NCBI GenBank assembly: GCA_030156535.1
Contig: JASGMJ010000001.1
Location: forward strand, 186,001-250,000
Length of the DNA: 64,000 nt
DNA from: Candidatus Sumerlaeota bacterium
GTDB lineage: Bacteria > Sumerlaeota > Sumerlaeia > SLMS01 > JAHLLQ01
Reading direction: 5' to 3'
Shown: positions 19,562-29,498 of the stretch, in pieces
How the letters are laid out: each line of letters begins with the position of its first letter
Numbering within the stretch: position 1 is the stretch's first letter
Translations under genes and position numbers: made by a program
Notes under the pieces: model-generated
Told to the model about the DNA's origin: nothing
The model's input: the letters and a program-made list of their open reading frames with translations, nothing else
The model's database searches: none

Positions 19562-21001
19562 ATGAAGAGACGCGTCGCCATTTTGGGAACAGGTGTTTGC
19601 GGTCTGGCGATCGCACTGCGGCTGCGTGAGCTGGAGCCTGATGCCTCCGTCGTGCTCTACGAGTCCGAGGAGCGTGTTGGCGGGCTGGCGCGTTCGCTGA
19701 CGCTCGGCGATCAGGTCGCCGATCTCGGTCCCCACCGCATCCACACGGAACTGCCGGACGTGCGGGCGTTTCTGAATCAGATTGCCGGTGAGGAGATGGT
19801 GCGTGTCGAGCGCCAGTCGCGCATGTGGCTGCGCGGGCGCTGGATCGAATACCCACCGCGCCCCTTGGAGATTCTGCGGGTTCTCGGCCCCGCAGCGGTC
19901 GCCCGCGTGATGGGGTCTTTTGGTGTCGAGATGGCCGGCCGTCTGCTGGGCGGTGGCAAACGGCGTGGCCCGGAAAACTTCGAGACCGTAATGACGAGCG
20001 CATTCGGAACGGCGCTCTACCGCCTCATTGTTCTCGGCTACACGCGCAAGGTCTGGAAGGTCGATCCGCGCGAGCTCCACGCCGACATCGCCCGCGTGCG
20101 CGTTTCCGCGGGTGGACTCGACCGCATCGTGAAGCGTGTCCTGGTGGGGGAGAAGGAAGGCGAGGAAACGGCACTCAAGAAGTTCCTCTACATTCCGGGC
20201 GGCGTCGAGCGGCTCGTCGAGATCATGCGCGAGCGCCTTGGGGACGGAGTCCGTCTCGAGACGCGCCGCACGGTTGTCGATCTCGCGCCGCTTGACGATG
20301 GACGATGGAGCGTCGAGACGGAAGGCCCGCGTGGCGGCAAACGCACCGAAAAGTTCGACCGCGTCTACTCGACGATTCCAGTCACCGATCTCGTGGACAT
20401 GCTCCAGCGCCACCGTCCCGATCCCGCTGCAGACCGCGCCCGCAGCCAGATGCGCTTCATCGCCAACTTCCTGGTCGCCGTTCTGGTTGATCGCCCTCGT
20501 GTGACCGAAAACCACTGGTTGTACTTCCCGGGACGCGACACGATTTTCAATCGTGGCTACGAGCCCAAGAATTTCTCAACGTCCATGGGGGGCGAAAAGC
20601 AGAGCCTGCTCGTTCTGGAAATCACATGCCATCATGGCGACCGCATCTGGAACGCGAGTGACAAGGTTCTTGTGAAGAAGACGCTCGATGGCTTGGAGCG
20701 CACCGGCATTCTTAGCCGCGAGGCCGTGCGCGAGACTCTCGTCCACCGCATCCCGCACACGTATCCGGTCTACGATCTCGGCTACCGCAAGCGTCTCGCG
20801 CACGTGTGGCGCTACCTGGAGGAGTTCCCCGGTCTCATCAGCGTCGGGCGCCAGGGGCTGTTTCTGCACAACAACATGGATCACTCGATCCACATGGGAT
20901 TCCGCGCTGCCGACGTTTCCTTGCGCGAGCATCCCGACGCGCCTGAACGGCACTTCTACCACGAAGTCCGGCGCTTTCAGAAGTTCCGCATCGTCGATTA
21001 G
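19562..21001 (+). CDS. FAD-dependent UDP-galactopyranose-mutase-like oxidoreductase
   Basis: This 479-residue flavoprotein has an N-terminal Rossmann FAD motif (VAILGTGVCGLAIALRL) followed by the GG-doublet (VGGLARS) and the motif LGPHRIHTE. The C-terminal segment GRQGLFLHNNMDHSIHMG is the usual second FAD-contact region. The fold family includes UDP-galactopyranose mutase and protoporphyrinogen oxidase; the arrangement here is closest to the mutase-like set found in polysaccharide loci. Substrate is unknown. It begins 51 bp after the HD-GYP gene on the same strand, and several sugar genes follow in the region. Confidence 0.75.
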   Translation: MKRRVAILGTGVCGLAIALRLRELEPDASVVLYESEERVGGLARSLTLGDQVADLGPHRIHTELPDVRAFLNQIAGEEMVRVERQSRMWLRGRWIEYPPRPLEILRVLGPAAVARVMGSFGVEMAGRLLGGGKRRGPENFETVMTSAFGTALYRLIVLGYTRKVWKVDPRELHADIARVRVSAGGLDRIVKRVLVGEKEGEETALKKFLYIPGGVERLVEIMRERLGDGVRLETRRTVVDLAPLDDGRWSVETEGPRGGKRTEKFDRVYSTIPVTDLVDMLQRHRPDPAADRARSQMRFIANFLVAVLVDRPRVTENHWLYFPGRDTIFNRGYEPKNFSTSMGGEKQSLLVLEITCHHGDRIWNASDKVLVKKTLDGLERTGILSREAVRETLVHRIPHTYPVYDLGYRKRLAHVWRYLEEFPGLISVGRQGLFLHNNMDHSIHMGFRAADVSLREHPDAPERHFYHEVRRFQKFRIVD

Positions 21002-21022
21002 CCGCGTTCCTGGCGTTTGGCC

Positions 21023-21964
21023 TCACTGCCGGTCCGGGTGATGAAAGAGCGGCAGGCCCGGAGTCTCGACACGGGTGCGGTAGACGGAATTCGTTTCATC
21101 CTCGGTGAGGAACAGCGTCCTGAGATCGGGGCCGCCAAACTCGACGTTGCTCGGCTTCTTTCCGGGCGTCTTAATCTTGCGCAGCACGCTGCCGTCCGGC
21201 GCGACGACCCAGACATGGCCTCCGCCAAAGTGCGCAATGTAGAGATTGCCGTCGGCGTCGAAGTTCATTCCATCGGGATCGCCGCCGGGCATGTCGACGA
21301 AGACCTCGGGCTCGCCCAACGTTCCGTCGCTGTTGACAGCCATTCGGAGAACGCGCGTGCGGGCGGACTCGGCAAGATAGAGATGCGAACCGTCGGCCGA
21401 AAAAGCCAGGCCGTTGCTGAAGCAGAAACCGGCGCGCGCGATGCTGACGGCTCCGGTCGCATGGTCGATGCGATAGACAACGCCGTCAGGTTTGTCGGCC
21501 CCGTAGGAGTTGGGGTCGGTGAAGTAGAGATTGCCGTTGGGATCGAAGATCAAATCGTTGGGACGATTGTAGCGTGCTCCGTTGAAATCACGGGTGAGCG
21601 CACTGATCTGGCCGTCCGGCGTAATGCGCAGAATGGCGCCGCCGGTTTCCGCCCACTCGCAGGCATAGACGGCGCCGTCGGCGCCGACAGTGAGGCCGTT
21701 GGTGCGCTGCCACTTCTCGCGCTGCTCGTCGTGGGAAACGAAGACCGAGTAGCCGGACGCATCGACGCGGCCGAGGAACTCGCCAAGGCAGCTCGAAAAG
21801 TAGAGCGTGCCGCTGCCATCCCATGCGGGGCCCTCGGGGAAGTCGAGGTCGTTGGCGAGCAGCGTCCATTCGGGTTCGACGATCATGGGGGCGGGTTCCT
21901 GTGCGGAGAGAATCGAGGCGAGGGGAAGAGCGAGAAAGAGAAAGAGCCACGCGGAAAAGCGCAT
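21023..21964 (-). CDS. Exported SMP-30/gluconolactonase-like beta-propeller protein
   Basis: This 313-residue protein starts with a clear Sec signal peptide (basic Arg2, hydrophobic 4-17, likely cut after ILSA). The rest is a six-bladed propeller with family stretches FPEGPAWDGSGTLYFSSC, NRPNDLIFDPNGNLYFTDP and FSNGLAFSADGSHLYLAES, which supply the metal ligands Glu, Asn and Asp. Members hydrolyse lactones or related esters in the periplasm. It follows the membrane protein upstream with one base between stop and start (TGA-T-ATG). Confidence 0.85.
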   Translation of the reverse strand: MRFSAWLFLFLALPLASILSAQEPAPMIVEPEWTLLANDLDFPEGPAWDGSGTLYFSSCLGEFLGRVDASGYSVFVSHDEQREKWQRTNGLTVGADGAVYACEWAETGGAILRITPDGQISALTRDFNGARYNRPNDLIFDPNGNLYFTDPNSYGADKPDGVVYRIDHATGAVSIARAGFCFSNGLAFSADGSHLYLAESARTRVLRMAVNSDGTLGEPEVFVDMPGGDPDGMNFDADGNLYIAHFGGGHVWVVAPDGSVLRKIKTPGKKPSNVEFGGPDLRTLFLTEDETNSVYRTRVETPGLPLFHHPDRQ

Positions 21965-21965
21965 A

Positions 21966-22439
21966 TCAGTGCCAGACGGAGGAATCGTACTGCCAAGGGA
22001 GCATGTTCCAACAGACCACGGCGCCGACGACGAAGGCAAGTGCGGTTGATGCCGTACACAAACGAGGAAACGCGCCAAGTTTGGGGAGGAAGTCGTAGTA
22101 GGGGAGATCGGGGACGGGAAAAGTGACGAGACCGGCAAGGTACGCGCAACTGAGCGCGCCGAAGACGGTGAAGAGAAGGCGGGCCGCCTTGTGACTGCGG
22201 CGGGCGAGGTCCTTGAGATAGCCGAGGACGATGCCATCAATGGCACCAAGCCCCCCGCCGATCAGGATGCCCGGCCCCCACCAGCGGTCGCCGCCGGAGC
22301 CGGCATGGATTCTGAGCAGGATGATCGTGGTAAACATGATGCCGATGATTGCCCCGACAATGGCCATGATGACGGCAAATCCGAAATGCACGAGAGCTTC
22401 AGTGCTGTCGAAGCGACTGGCGGGTTGGCGCGGCGGCAT
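21966..22439 (-). CDS. Four-helix membrane protein, unknown
   Basis: About 157 residues with four hydrophobic stretches: residues about 19-45, 55-72, 82-105 and 130-150 from the chosen ATG. There is a Gly-rich loop (GILIGGGLGAIDG) between the first two. I do not recognise a family. The ATG at 22439 was preferred because upstream in-frame residues look non-coding; ATG 22478 is an alternative. It is translationally coupled to the SMP-30-like gene and is probably functionally linked. Confidence 0.6.
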   Translation of the reverse strand: MPPRQPASRFDSTEALVHFGFAVIMAIVGAIIGIMFTTIILLRIHAGSGGDRWWGPGILIGGGLGAIDGIVLGYLKDLARRSHKAARLLFTVFGALSCAYLAGLVTFPVPDLPYYDFLPKLGAFPRLCTASTALAFVVGAVVCWNMLPWQYDSSVWH

Positions 22440-22630
22440 GAAACATCCCGGAGAAGAGAATCGAAGATTGCCTCGCATCGAACAGCCTTCGACGCAAGCA
22501 GGACCGAGAGAGCGGGTTGCAAAGTGTCCCGGTTCCCGTGCCTTGTCCTTGTGTGCCGGCCTGAACGTTGTGTTGACTGGGCTCGTCATCTCAACAGGAA
22601 GCCTCTGCCCTGTTTACATCCCGCCCGCGC

Positions 22631-23830
22631 TTGCTTGGCCTGCCGCGTTTCGACGCCGGGCATCTGGACCGTGTTCCCGCTCCTCTGCGGGCATGGTATG
22701 CCTACGCGTTCCTTTACGAGTTGGCGCCGATCTATCCGCTGTACGGGATCATGTTTCTGGATGGCGGGATCCCGCCGGTTGGTTTTGCCGTGCTGCTGAT
22801 CTGCTGGAGCGTCGCGGCGATTGCGTTCGAGGTGCCAAGCGGCGCGCTGGCGGACCGCTTTCCGCGCAAGTGGGTTTTGGCCGCGGCGGCGGGGATGAAG
22901 GGAATCTGCTACGCGGTGTGGCTGGCGTGTCCGTCGTTTGCCGGATACGCCGCCGGGTTTGTGATCTGGGGGCTGGCGGGCGCATTGCGCTCCGGCTCGA
23001 CGGAGTCCTACGTCCACGATGTGCTGGCCGGTCTGGGACGCGAGCGTGAGTTCACGCTGTTCTATGGCCGCGGCCGTGCCTACGGCCGGGTGGGGGTTGT
23101 CGTGGCGCTGCTGGCGGGCGGAGCGCTGGGGGAGTTCGGGTACACGGTGCCGCTGGTGACAAGCATCATCGGATTGGCGGCGGCGACTGTGCTGGCCGCG
23201 GTTGGATTGGCGCGTGCAACGCCGTGCCATCATGAGGCCGGGAGAGGCTACGCTGCAGTGCTGAGGGACGGAGTGGTGGAGGCGCGGAGCAACCGGGGAG
23301 TGCTGTTGCTGGTGGGAATCGTGGCTGTGTTTCTTGCGATTCCGCTCGTGTTTGACGAGTTCACGGGGCCGCTGCTGGACGAGAAGGGATTCCGCCCGTT
23401 GCTCGTGGGAGCAGGCTTCGCGCTTTGCATGATCGCGAGCCTCTTCGGTCTCGCCTTCGCTCATCGCTTCGAGAGCAAGGGCGTGCGCGGCCTGTTATGG
23501 ATGCAGGTACCCGCGGGAGCCGCTCTGGTTTTGGCGGGCATCTGGCCGGGCGTGGGAGCACTCGTGTGCGTGATGGCGTACTACTTCTTGTACGGAGTGA
23601 CGGACGCTCTGGCGGCGGGGCGCTTGCAGCGGGAGATCCGTGGACGATCGCGGGCGACCGTCACGTCGGTGGCAGGGCTTGCGACGCAAGCCGTTTGCGT
23701 GGCGGGGTCACTGGCCATTGGCGTCGCCGCGACGGCTGGCAACGTCGCGGGAGGTGCGATGCTGCTCGGCGGGTTGACGGTGGGAGCAGCGGCTGCGTGG
23801 CTGGCGATGATGTCAGCACGTGCGAGATGA
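22631..23830 (+). CDS. Major facilitator superfamily transporter
   Basis: This 399-residue protein has about 12 transmembrane segments, with the MFS motif A variant GALADRFPRKWVL after the second helix and a charged central loop near residues 195-215. No ATG exists near the N-terminus: the only usual start is TTG at 22631, and the next Met lies inside the first helix, so the start is uncertain. Substrate cannot be predicted. The helix-2/3 loop type (EVPSGALADRFPRK) is common in DHA1-like exporters. Confidence 0.85.
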   Translation: MLGLPRFDAGHLDRVPAPLRAWYAYAFLYELAPIYPLYGIMFLDGGIPPVGFAVLLICWSVAAIAFEVPSGALADRFPRKWVLAAAAGMKGICYAVWLACPSFAGYAAGFVIWGLAGALRSGSTESYVHDVLAGLGREREFTLFYGRGRAYGRVGVVVALLAGGALGEFGYTVPLVTSIIGLAAATVLAAVGLARATPCHHEAGRGYAAVLRDGVVEARSNRGVLLLVGIVAVFLAIPLVFDEFTGPLLDEKGFRPLLVGAGFALCMIASLFGLAFAHRFESKGVRGLLWMQVPAGAALVLAGIWPGVGALVCVMAYYFLYGVTDALAAGRLQREIRGRSRATVTSVAGLATQAVCVAGSLAIGVAATAGNVAGGAMLLGGLTVGAAAAWLAMMSARAR

Positions 23831-23836
23831 GGGGGC

Positions 23837-24967
23837 CTACTCCCGGACGAGTCCCTTGCGGACGAGTTCCTGATGCGCCTGGAGAACCTTGTCGCTGGCC
23901 TCGACGCTTTCGCCCCATTCGACGAGTTCCCGCAAGCCGTCCTCGAGGCTGATCTCGTGGCGGAAGCCGAGTTCGTTTGCGCGCGTCAGATCGCCGTAGC
24001 AGTGGCGGATGTCACCGGAGCGGAACTTGTTCAGGACTTCCGGTTCGAGATGCGGACGGCCGTAGAGTTTCGCGAGCGTCCGCGCGATGTCGAGGATGCT
24101 GGTGGGGCGGCCGGTGCCGAGGTTGATGGCCTCGCATTCTGCTTTGGGATTTTCGAGCAGCAGCAGCTTGCCGCGAACGAGGTCGTGGATCGACGTGAAG
24201 TCGCGCATCTGAAGCCCGTCCTCGTAAATCAGCGGGGCGGCGTCGTTCTTGATGCGCGAGGAGAAGATGGCCGCGACGCCGGTGTAGGGATTGTTCAGAC
24301 TCTGGCGCGGCCCGTAGACGTTGAAGAAGCGGCAGGCCACCGTGGAGAGTTTGTGCGTCCGGCCCACGATCAGGCTGTACTCCTCCTGGTCCTTCTTTGA
24401 CTGCGCGTAGACGGACGTGCAGTAGAGGGGCTTGGATTCGGGAGTGGGGGCCGGTTCCAGGCGCTCGCCCGTTGTGGGGCAGCGCATCTCGTAGTCCTTC
24501 TTTTCGAGCTGCTCGTCGGGACGCAGGCGGGGCGTCACAAGAGCGCCGTCGGACGGACGGCGATAGAGCCCCTCGCCGTAGATGGACATGGAACTGGCGA
24601 CGAGCAGGCGCTCGACGGAGTTGCGTTCGTTGACGAGAACGTCGAGCAGCACGGCGGTGCCGCGGACATTGACGTCGATATAGCGGTCGATTTCGTACTG
24701 CGACTGGCCGACTCCCACGACACCGGCATCGTGGATCACGGCATCGACGCCATCGACGGCGCGCAGAACGGCCGCGCGGTCGCGCATGTCACCCCGGACG
24801 AATTCCGCCTCGCGGGAAAGATAGTCGGGGGGCGTGTCCGCACCACCGTGAACCTGGGGGTCGAGGTTGTCGAAAACCCGCACCTTGGAGCCTCGGGCGA
24901 GAAGGGCGTCGACAGTGTGGGAGCCGATGAATCCGGCGCCGCCGGTGACGAGTACGCGATTGAACAT
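23837..24967 (-). CDS. NAD-dependent epimerase/dehydratase, dTDP-L-rhamnose 4-epimerase-like
   Basis: This 376-residue extended SDR binds NAD through GGAGFIGSH at residues 9-17. It has Ser of SSMSIYGEG and the YAQSK catalytic Tyr/Lys. The insertion MRCPTTGERLEPAPTPESKPL just before the active-site Tyr is characteristic of the dTDP-L-rhamnose 4-epimerase branch (WbiB-like) rather than GalE. It would supply an activated 6-deoxyhexose for surface glycans. The 376-residue start at MFNRVLVTGG was chosen because the upstream extension is Pro/Arg-rich and non-conserved in look. Exact substrate unproven. Confidence 0.8.
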   Translation of the reverse strand: MFNRVLVTGGAGFIGSHTVDALLARGSKVRVFDNLDPQVHGGADTPPDYLSREAEFVRGDMRDRAAVLRAVDGVDAVIHDAGVVGVGQSQYEIDRYIDVNVRGTAVLLDVLVNERNSVERLLVASSMSIYGEGLYRRPSDGALVTPRLRPDEQLEKKDYEMRCPTTGERLEPAPTPESKPLYCTSVYAQSKKDQEEYSLIVGRTHKLSTVACRFFNVYGPRQSLNNPYTGVAAIFSSRIKNDAAPLIYEDGLQMRDFTSIHDLVRGKLLLLENPKAECEAINLGTGRPTSILDIARTLAKLYGRPHLEPEVLNKFRSGDIRHCYGDLTRANELGFRHEISLEDGLRELVEWGESVEASDKVLQAHQELVRKGLVRE

Positions 24968-25148
24968 GGTTGGGCGGTGGGTCCTAAGGGGGAATTGACG
25001 AACGTGCTTTGACGGTTGGGGACGAGGGGCGGGGGGCCAAGGGGGAAATCGGTGTCCAGTAGGGGGCGTTGTCGGGGGAGGGCTTGACGCGGGGTTGAAG
25101 TCCCCCGATGGTCGGGATGAGGGGACGAGTCCTCTGCCGGAGATTGTC

Positions 25149-26693
25149 ATGCGTGTGCGGTCTGCCCGAAACTCTGTTTTTCTTGGCGCGCTGCTGGGGA
25201 TTTCCGTGCCGCTGGTGGCGCAGACGTTCACCGAAAATGGCCTCGCGCTGCTGGGCACCTCCCAGGGCGAGGCGCGTAGCGCATCGTTTGCCGACATCGA
25301 CAACGATGGGGACCTCGACCTGCTGTTCAACGGCCAGCAGACCTCCCGGCGGCTCTACCGGAACGAGCTGGCCGAGACCGGCACCGCTTCCTTTACGGAC
25401 GTGACCATCGCCTATGGCTTGCTCGCGAACGATACGACGGGATGGAGCGCCGCGTGGGCGGACATCGACGGCGACTGGGACGTCGATGTGTTTCTTGGCG
25501 AGAGCAACCTGAACGGCGCCACCGGCGACCTGTTCGAAAATCGCGGCGTCGAAGGCTTTGCGGATGTCAGCGCCACGACAATCGACGATCCCGGCTTTCA
25601 CCAAAACGTCGCATGGGTGGACATCGACAACGATCTGGACCTCGACCTGGTGATCGGGATGGAGGGGCCGGAGATGCACGAAATCTATTTGCAGGAGCCG
25701 ATGGGGACGTTCACCCCCGTGGGCCAGCAGGTCGGCCTGCACGTCGGTTTCGGATCGAAAGCCTATGGCATGGCGATCGGCGATGCCGACGCCGACGGCG
25801 ACCTCGACATCTACATCGCAACATGCCGCGCGGGCGGAGACATCCGAAACAATTTCTTCGAAAATCGTCTCGTTCCCGACGGGACGCTCTCCTTCATCGA
25901 CATTGCCGATTCCAATGGCACGCAGTTTCGCGGCAACGCCTACGCCAGCGAGTTCGCCGACTTCGATGACGATGGCGATCTCGATCTCTACATGACGGGC
26001 GCCGATGGCGAGGAAACAAAACTGTGGCGCAACAACGGCGATGGCACCTGGACAGACGTGGCGACGTTGCTTGGCAAGCCCCTGCTCTCTTCCCCGGGGC
26101 GCGACCTCAACGGCGGGCGCGCCATTGATTACGACAACGACGGCGACCTGGATTTGTGTTTTCAGGAGCACTTCATCACGGGGGCCACGGCCTCACATCA
26201 ACTCTATCGCAACGATGGGAACTGGAACTTCACGCTGGTGAGTTCGGAGGAGGGAATCGATACGGCGGGCCGTGGCGGATACGACAGTGCCTGGGGCGAC
26301 TTCGACAACGACGGCGATCTCGACATGGCTGCCTCAACGGGCTCCAGTTACAACCGCCGCTTCTATGTGAGCAATGCGTCGACGAATGGCAATCACTGGC
26401 TCTTCGTTCGATTGAAGGGCCGCGTGCCCAACACACGAGCCATTGGTGCACAGCTCTACGCAACCGTTCACGCGGGCACGCCGCAGGAGCGAACCCTGCG
26501 CCGTGATGCGAACACGAACGCGGGCGCTTTCAATCAGAGCGACGTGCCCGTGCATTTTGGACTGGGTGATGCCAGCAGCATCGACCGTCTTGAAATCCGC
26601 TGGCCCTTTGGCGAAGTGACGGTGCTGACGGATGTGGCGGTGGATCGTTATCTCACTCTCTCGGCGGACAGCGACACTTGGAGTGTGCACTAA
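25149..26693 (+). CDS. Exported FG-GAP/VCBS repeat protein with UnbV (ASPIC) domain
   Basis: This 514-residue secreted protein has a signal peptide (residues 1-24, cut after LVAQ or nearby). Seven calcium-binding loops of the DxDxDGDxD type follow (for example DIDNDGDLDLLF and DFDDDGDLDLYM), consistent with one integrin-like seven-bladed propeller. The C-terminal 90 residues (from VRLKGRVPNTRAIGAQ to YLTLSA) are a UnbV/ASPIC domain. Such proteins are common exported products of Planctomycetota and relatives; function is usually unknown. The pentaheme cytochrome begins 21 bp later and is presumably co-transcribed. Confidence 0.9.
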   Translation: MRVRSARNSVFLGALLGISVPLVAQTFTENGLALLGTSQGEARSASFADIDNDGDLDLLFNGQQTSRRLYRNELAETGTASFTDVTIAYGLLANDTTGWSAAWADIDGDWDVDVFLGESNLNGATGDLFENRGVEGFADVSATTIDDPGFHQNVAWVDIDNDLDLDLVIGMEGPEMHEIYLQEPMGTFTPVGQQVGLHVGFGSKAYGMAIGDADADGDLDIYIATCRAGGDIRNNFFENRLVPDGTLSFIDIADSNGTQFRGNAYASEFADFDDDGDLDLYMTGADGEETKLWRNNGDGTWTDVATLLGKPLLSSPGRDLNGGRAIDYDNDGDLDLCFQEHFITGATASHQLYRNDGNWNFTLVSSEEGIDTAGRGGYDSAWGDFDNDGDLDMAASTGSSYNRRFYVSNASTNGNHWLFVRLKGRVPNTRAIGAQLYATVHAGTPQERTLRRDANTNAGAFNQSDVPVHFGLGDASSIDRLEIRWPFGEVTVLTDVAVDRYLTLSADSDTWSVH

Positions 26694-26714
26694 CGGGCAA
26701 GGGAGCGGACTCTG

Positions 26715-28433
26715 ATGCGTGGTCTCCGATCAGCGGAAAAACGGGCAAAAACCTTGGGTCTGGCAGGCGTCGCTGCCTTGCTGGCATCCTCGGGCCTGTT
26801 GCTTGGCTCGACGGCGAAGGAGTTCGCCGTGGGATACGGTTTCGCAAAGGCCGGGCGTGATTTGCCTCTGTTCCGCACGTCGCTCTTCGCGGGTTCGGGC
26901 GAATGCGCGGTCTGCCACTCGTCCGACGGCGAGGTGCTGCGCGACAGCCAGGGCAACGACCTCGGCATTCCGAAGGACTGGCGCGCCACGATGATGGCGA
27001 ACGCTTTCAAGGACCCGTATTTCCAGGCAGTGATCGAACACGAAGTGGCGCTTCGCCCCACCCGGCAGGCGGAAATCGAGGACCTGTGCCTGAAGTGCCA
27101 CGCCCCAATGGGGAGAACACAGGCGTACCACGATGGCGCGACCGGCTATACACTGGCTGAGGCGCGTCAGTCTGCGCTGGCAAACGAAGGGGTCAGCTGC
27201 ACACTGTGCCATCAGATTCAGCCAACGAATTTGGGGACGGAGCAAAGTTTCGACGGCGGGTACATCATTACCGACGCGCGGGAAATTTATGGGCCGTACG
27301 ACGGCGTGTACGAGTGGGCGATGGTCAGCGGCCTGAATTACCGTCCCGCCTTCGGGGCGCACATGCTGACCTCGGAGCACTGCGCGACATGCCACACGTT
27401 GTTCACGCCGGTTCTCGACGATGAGGGAAACAACGTTGGCCGGTTCCCCGAGCAGACCCCGTATCTGGAATGGCAGAACAGTGTCTTCGCACAGGCGGGC
27501 GACGAGGCGATGACGTGCCAGGAATGCCATATGCCGGTGTTGAACGAGGGGATCTACATCTCGCAGGATCCACCGGTGGCCCCGCGTTCGCCGTTCTTCG
27601 AGCATCACTTCGTCGGCGGAAACACGTTCATGCTCTCGATGCTGCGCGAGAACATCGACGCGCTTGGCGTGACGGCGGACGAGGAACACTTCGACCTCGT
27701 GATTGCGCGGACGCGCGCGCAGTTGCGGGAACGCACGGCAGGACTGAGACTGCTCGAAGCCGAAGTCAGCGCGGACACCGCGTCAGTGACTCTTCGCATC
27801 GACAACCGGACCGGGCACAAGTTTCCCACGGGGTATCCCTCGCGGCGCGCCTGGATTCACTTCAAGGCAAGCGACCAGATGGGGAACGTCTTGTTCGAGT
27901 CGGGCGCCTGGAATGCGTTGGGCGAAATCTCCGTGCCTCCGCAGGGTTATCATCCGCACTATGAGACAATCGACACAACGGAGAAGGTGCAGGTGTATGA
28001 AGCGATCATGGGCGACCGCGCGGGAGGGCAGACGACTTCGTTGCTCTCGGCGGCACAGTATCTGAAGGACAATCGCCTTCCGCCGCGCGGGTTCGTTGCT
28101 TCCCACGAGTCCTATGACGACACCGCAATTGCGGGCGCTGCGGCATTGGACGGGAACTTCAACGTCGATGGCTCCGGTGAAGGCTCTGGGAGCGATTCGG
28201 TGACGTATCGGTTCGCGCTGGGCGGAGTCGCGAAGGAGGACGTGCGCCTGGAGGCCGAACTTCTCTACCAGAGCGTGAGCCCGAATCACATCGCGGGACT
28301 TGCGGTTTCCGCAACACTGCCGGCGGTCGATAGCTTCCTGACAATGTACAACGGGATCGAGAATGCCCCCGAACTCGTGGCGCGGGTGGAGCGCAATCTG
28401 GTGCCAACGGGAAGCAAGTGGATGGTTTACTGA
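26715..28433 (+). CDS. Exported pentaheme c-type cytochrome
   Basis: This 572-residue protein begins with a signal or anchor segment (basic 1-11, hydrophobic 14-32). Five CXXCH heme sites start at Cys64, Cys125, Cys162, Cys223 and Cys268, spaced 37-61 residues apart. Residues about 290-572 have no hemes and look beta-rich, including DNRTGHKFPTGYPSRRAWIHF, a stretch seen in multiheme cytochromes of the octaheme/nitrite-reductase-like group. It should act in periplasmic or extracellular electron transfer. AAGGGAG precedes the ATG. No cytochrome c maturation genes are in the window. Confidence 0.9.
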   Translation: MRGLRSAEKRAKTLGLAGVAALLASSGLLLGSTAKEFAVGYGFAKAGRDLPLFRTSLFAGSGECAVCHSSDGEVLRDSQGNDLGIPKDWRATMMANAFKDPYFQAVIEHEVALRPTRQAEIEDLCLKCHAPMGRTQAYHDGATGYTLAEARQSALANEGVSCTLCHQIQPTNLGTEQSFDGGYIITDAREIYGPYDGVYEWAMVSGLNYRPAFGAHMLTSEHCATCHTLFTPVLDDEGNNVGRFPEQTPYLEWQNSVFAQAGDEAMTCQECHMPVLNEGIYISQDPPVAPRSPFFEHHFVGGNTFMLSMLRENIDALGVTADEEHFDLVIARTRAQLRERTAGLRLLEAEVSADTASVTLRIDNRTGHKFPTGYPSRRAWIHFKASDQMGNVLFESGAWNALGEISVPPQGYHPHYETIDTTEKVQVYEAIMGDRAGGQTTSLLSAAQYLKDNRLPPRGFVASHESYDDTAIAGAAALDGNFNVDGSGEGSGSDSVTYRFALGGVAKEDVRLEAELLYQSVSPNHIAGLAVSATLPAVDSFLTMYNGIENAPELVARVERNLVPTGSKWMVY

Positions 28434-29227
28434 GTGGGGGAGGCGTCCTCACGGCGTGTGCATGATGTCGACGACAAGGCTGCGCGGGTCGGAGAGTTGT
28501 GGGGAGTGACGACATGCGGATCGTGGACGGTGAGATGCTCGCTCGTTCATATCGAATCAATGTGCGAGACCGGGAACTCGTTGGCGAATTGTTCAGACGA
28601 GGCAGGAGCCCGCAAAGTGGGCGATGGGCGGGAGGACTCGCCACAATTATGTGGTTTGCCTCCTCAATGTGGACGACAAGGCACCGATTTCCGGGGCGAG
28701 GGCATTAGTTGATCCGCCGGATTTCCTTCGAGAGCGAATTCTTGATTCATCAGGGTGACAGGCGAATTCGGGCGTTCGATACTACGAAAAGCTGGGTGGG
28801 AGGGTGGTGGATATGCCCGGCTCTGGGGGGAGGGGAGGAGAGATGGCCCTCCGCCAGACACCTCCCGGGGACTGAAGGATCGAGCAGCGGACACAACTTG
28901 CCTGCCGGTGGTGGAACTCTTCCCGGACACCACCACTGTGTGCCGGGACCCAGCCCGGCCACGACCGGCAAACGGGTTGCACGTTCTTGCCGATCCCGAA
29001 GCCCCCGGGAGGAAATGGCAGAGTGTGGGAGGATGGCTGCATTTGAAACAGTGTGGCCACGACGACGCATCGGAACAACATCAGATAGCTCGGTTTTGCG
29101 ACTCAGAGGCCCTGTCTGGCGCTTCGGAGCGGGTTCTCGGGGTGGCGCGCTGTTTGCGTATATAGCGATACAATGCAGGATTTGGTTGTCCTGTGTCCCG
29201 AGAATCCCGTGGAAGCGAGTCTCCCCC
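28434..29227. other. Long intergenic stretch without a recognisable gene
   Basis: About 0.8 kb with open frames on both strands but none with convincing protein character. It contains a 16-nt direct repeat (ATGT[C/G]GACGACAAGGC at about 28465 and 28667, one mismatch) and a G-rich purine tract near 28795-28850. At about 28900-28970 there are self-complementary GGTGGTGG/CCACCACC and GCCGG/CCGGC segments that could form hairpins. It may hold a structured RNA, a decayed gene or only spacer. Confidence 0.5.
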
Positions 29228-29467
29228 ATGCACTTGAAAGACCTCCTCCTGAACCTTTCGTCGACCTCCCCTCTGTTGACCCGGGTCAACCCCTTGTCGC
29301 CCACCGCGTACGGTCGTGGTCCGGCCAGCGGTTCTTTCTTCGGTGTGCCGATGCAGTTGGCACTCGTCCCCGTCCGGGTTGAGGAAGCCGCACCGTCGCA
29401 GGCTGCCAGGGAGATGACGCGGCGCGATTCACTGAGCTTTAGGAGCTGGGCGCCCGAGAAGGGCTGA
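29228..29467 (+). CDS. Possible small protein, unknown
   Basis: A 79-codon frame starts ATG with GGAAG 13 bases upstream and ends 32 bp before a terminator-like hairpin, so it could be a short transcription unit. It begins MHLKDLLLNLSSTSPLLTRV, has no signal peptide or cysteines, and ends Arg/Ser-rich. I recognise no family. Support is positional; it may not be translated. Confidence 0.35.
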   Translation: MHLKDLLLNLSSTSPLLTRVNPLSPTAYGRGPASGSFFGVPMQLALVPVRVEEAAPSQAAREMTRRDSLSFRSWAPEKG

Positions 29468-29498
29468 GAATCGCTTCGCCAACAGATCGCCGTTCAAT

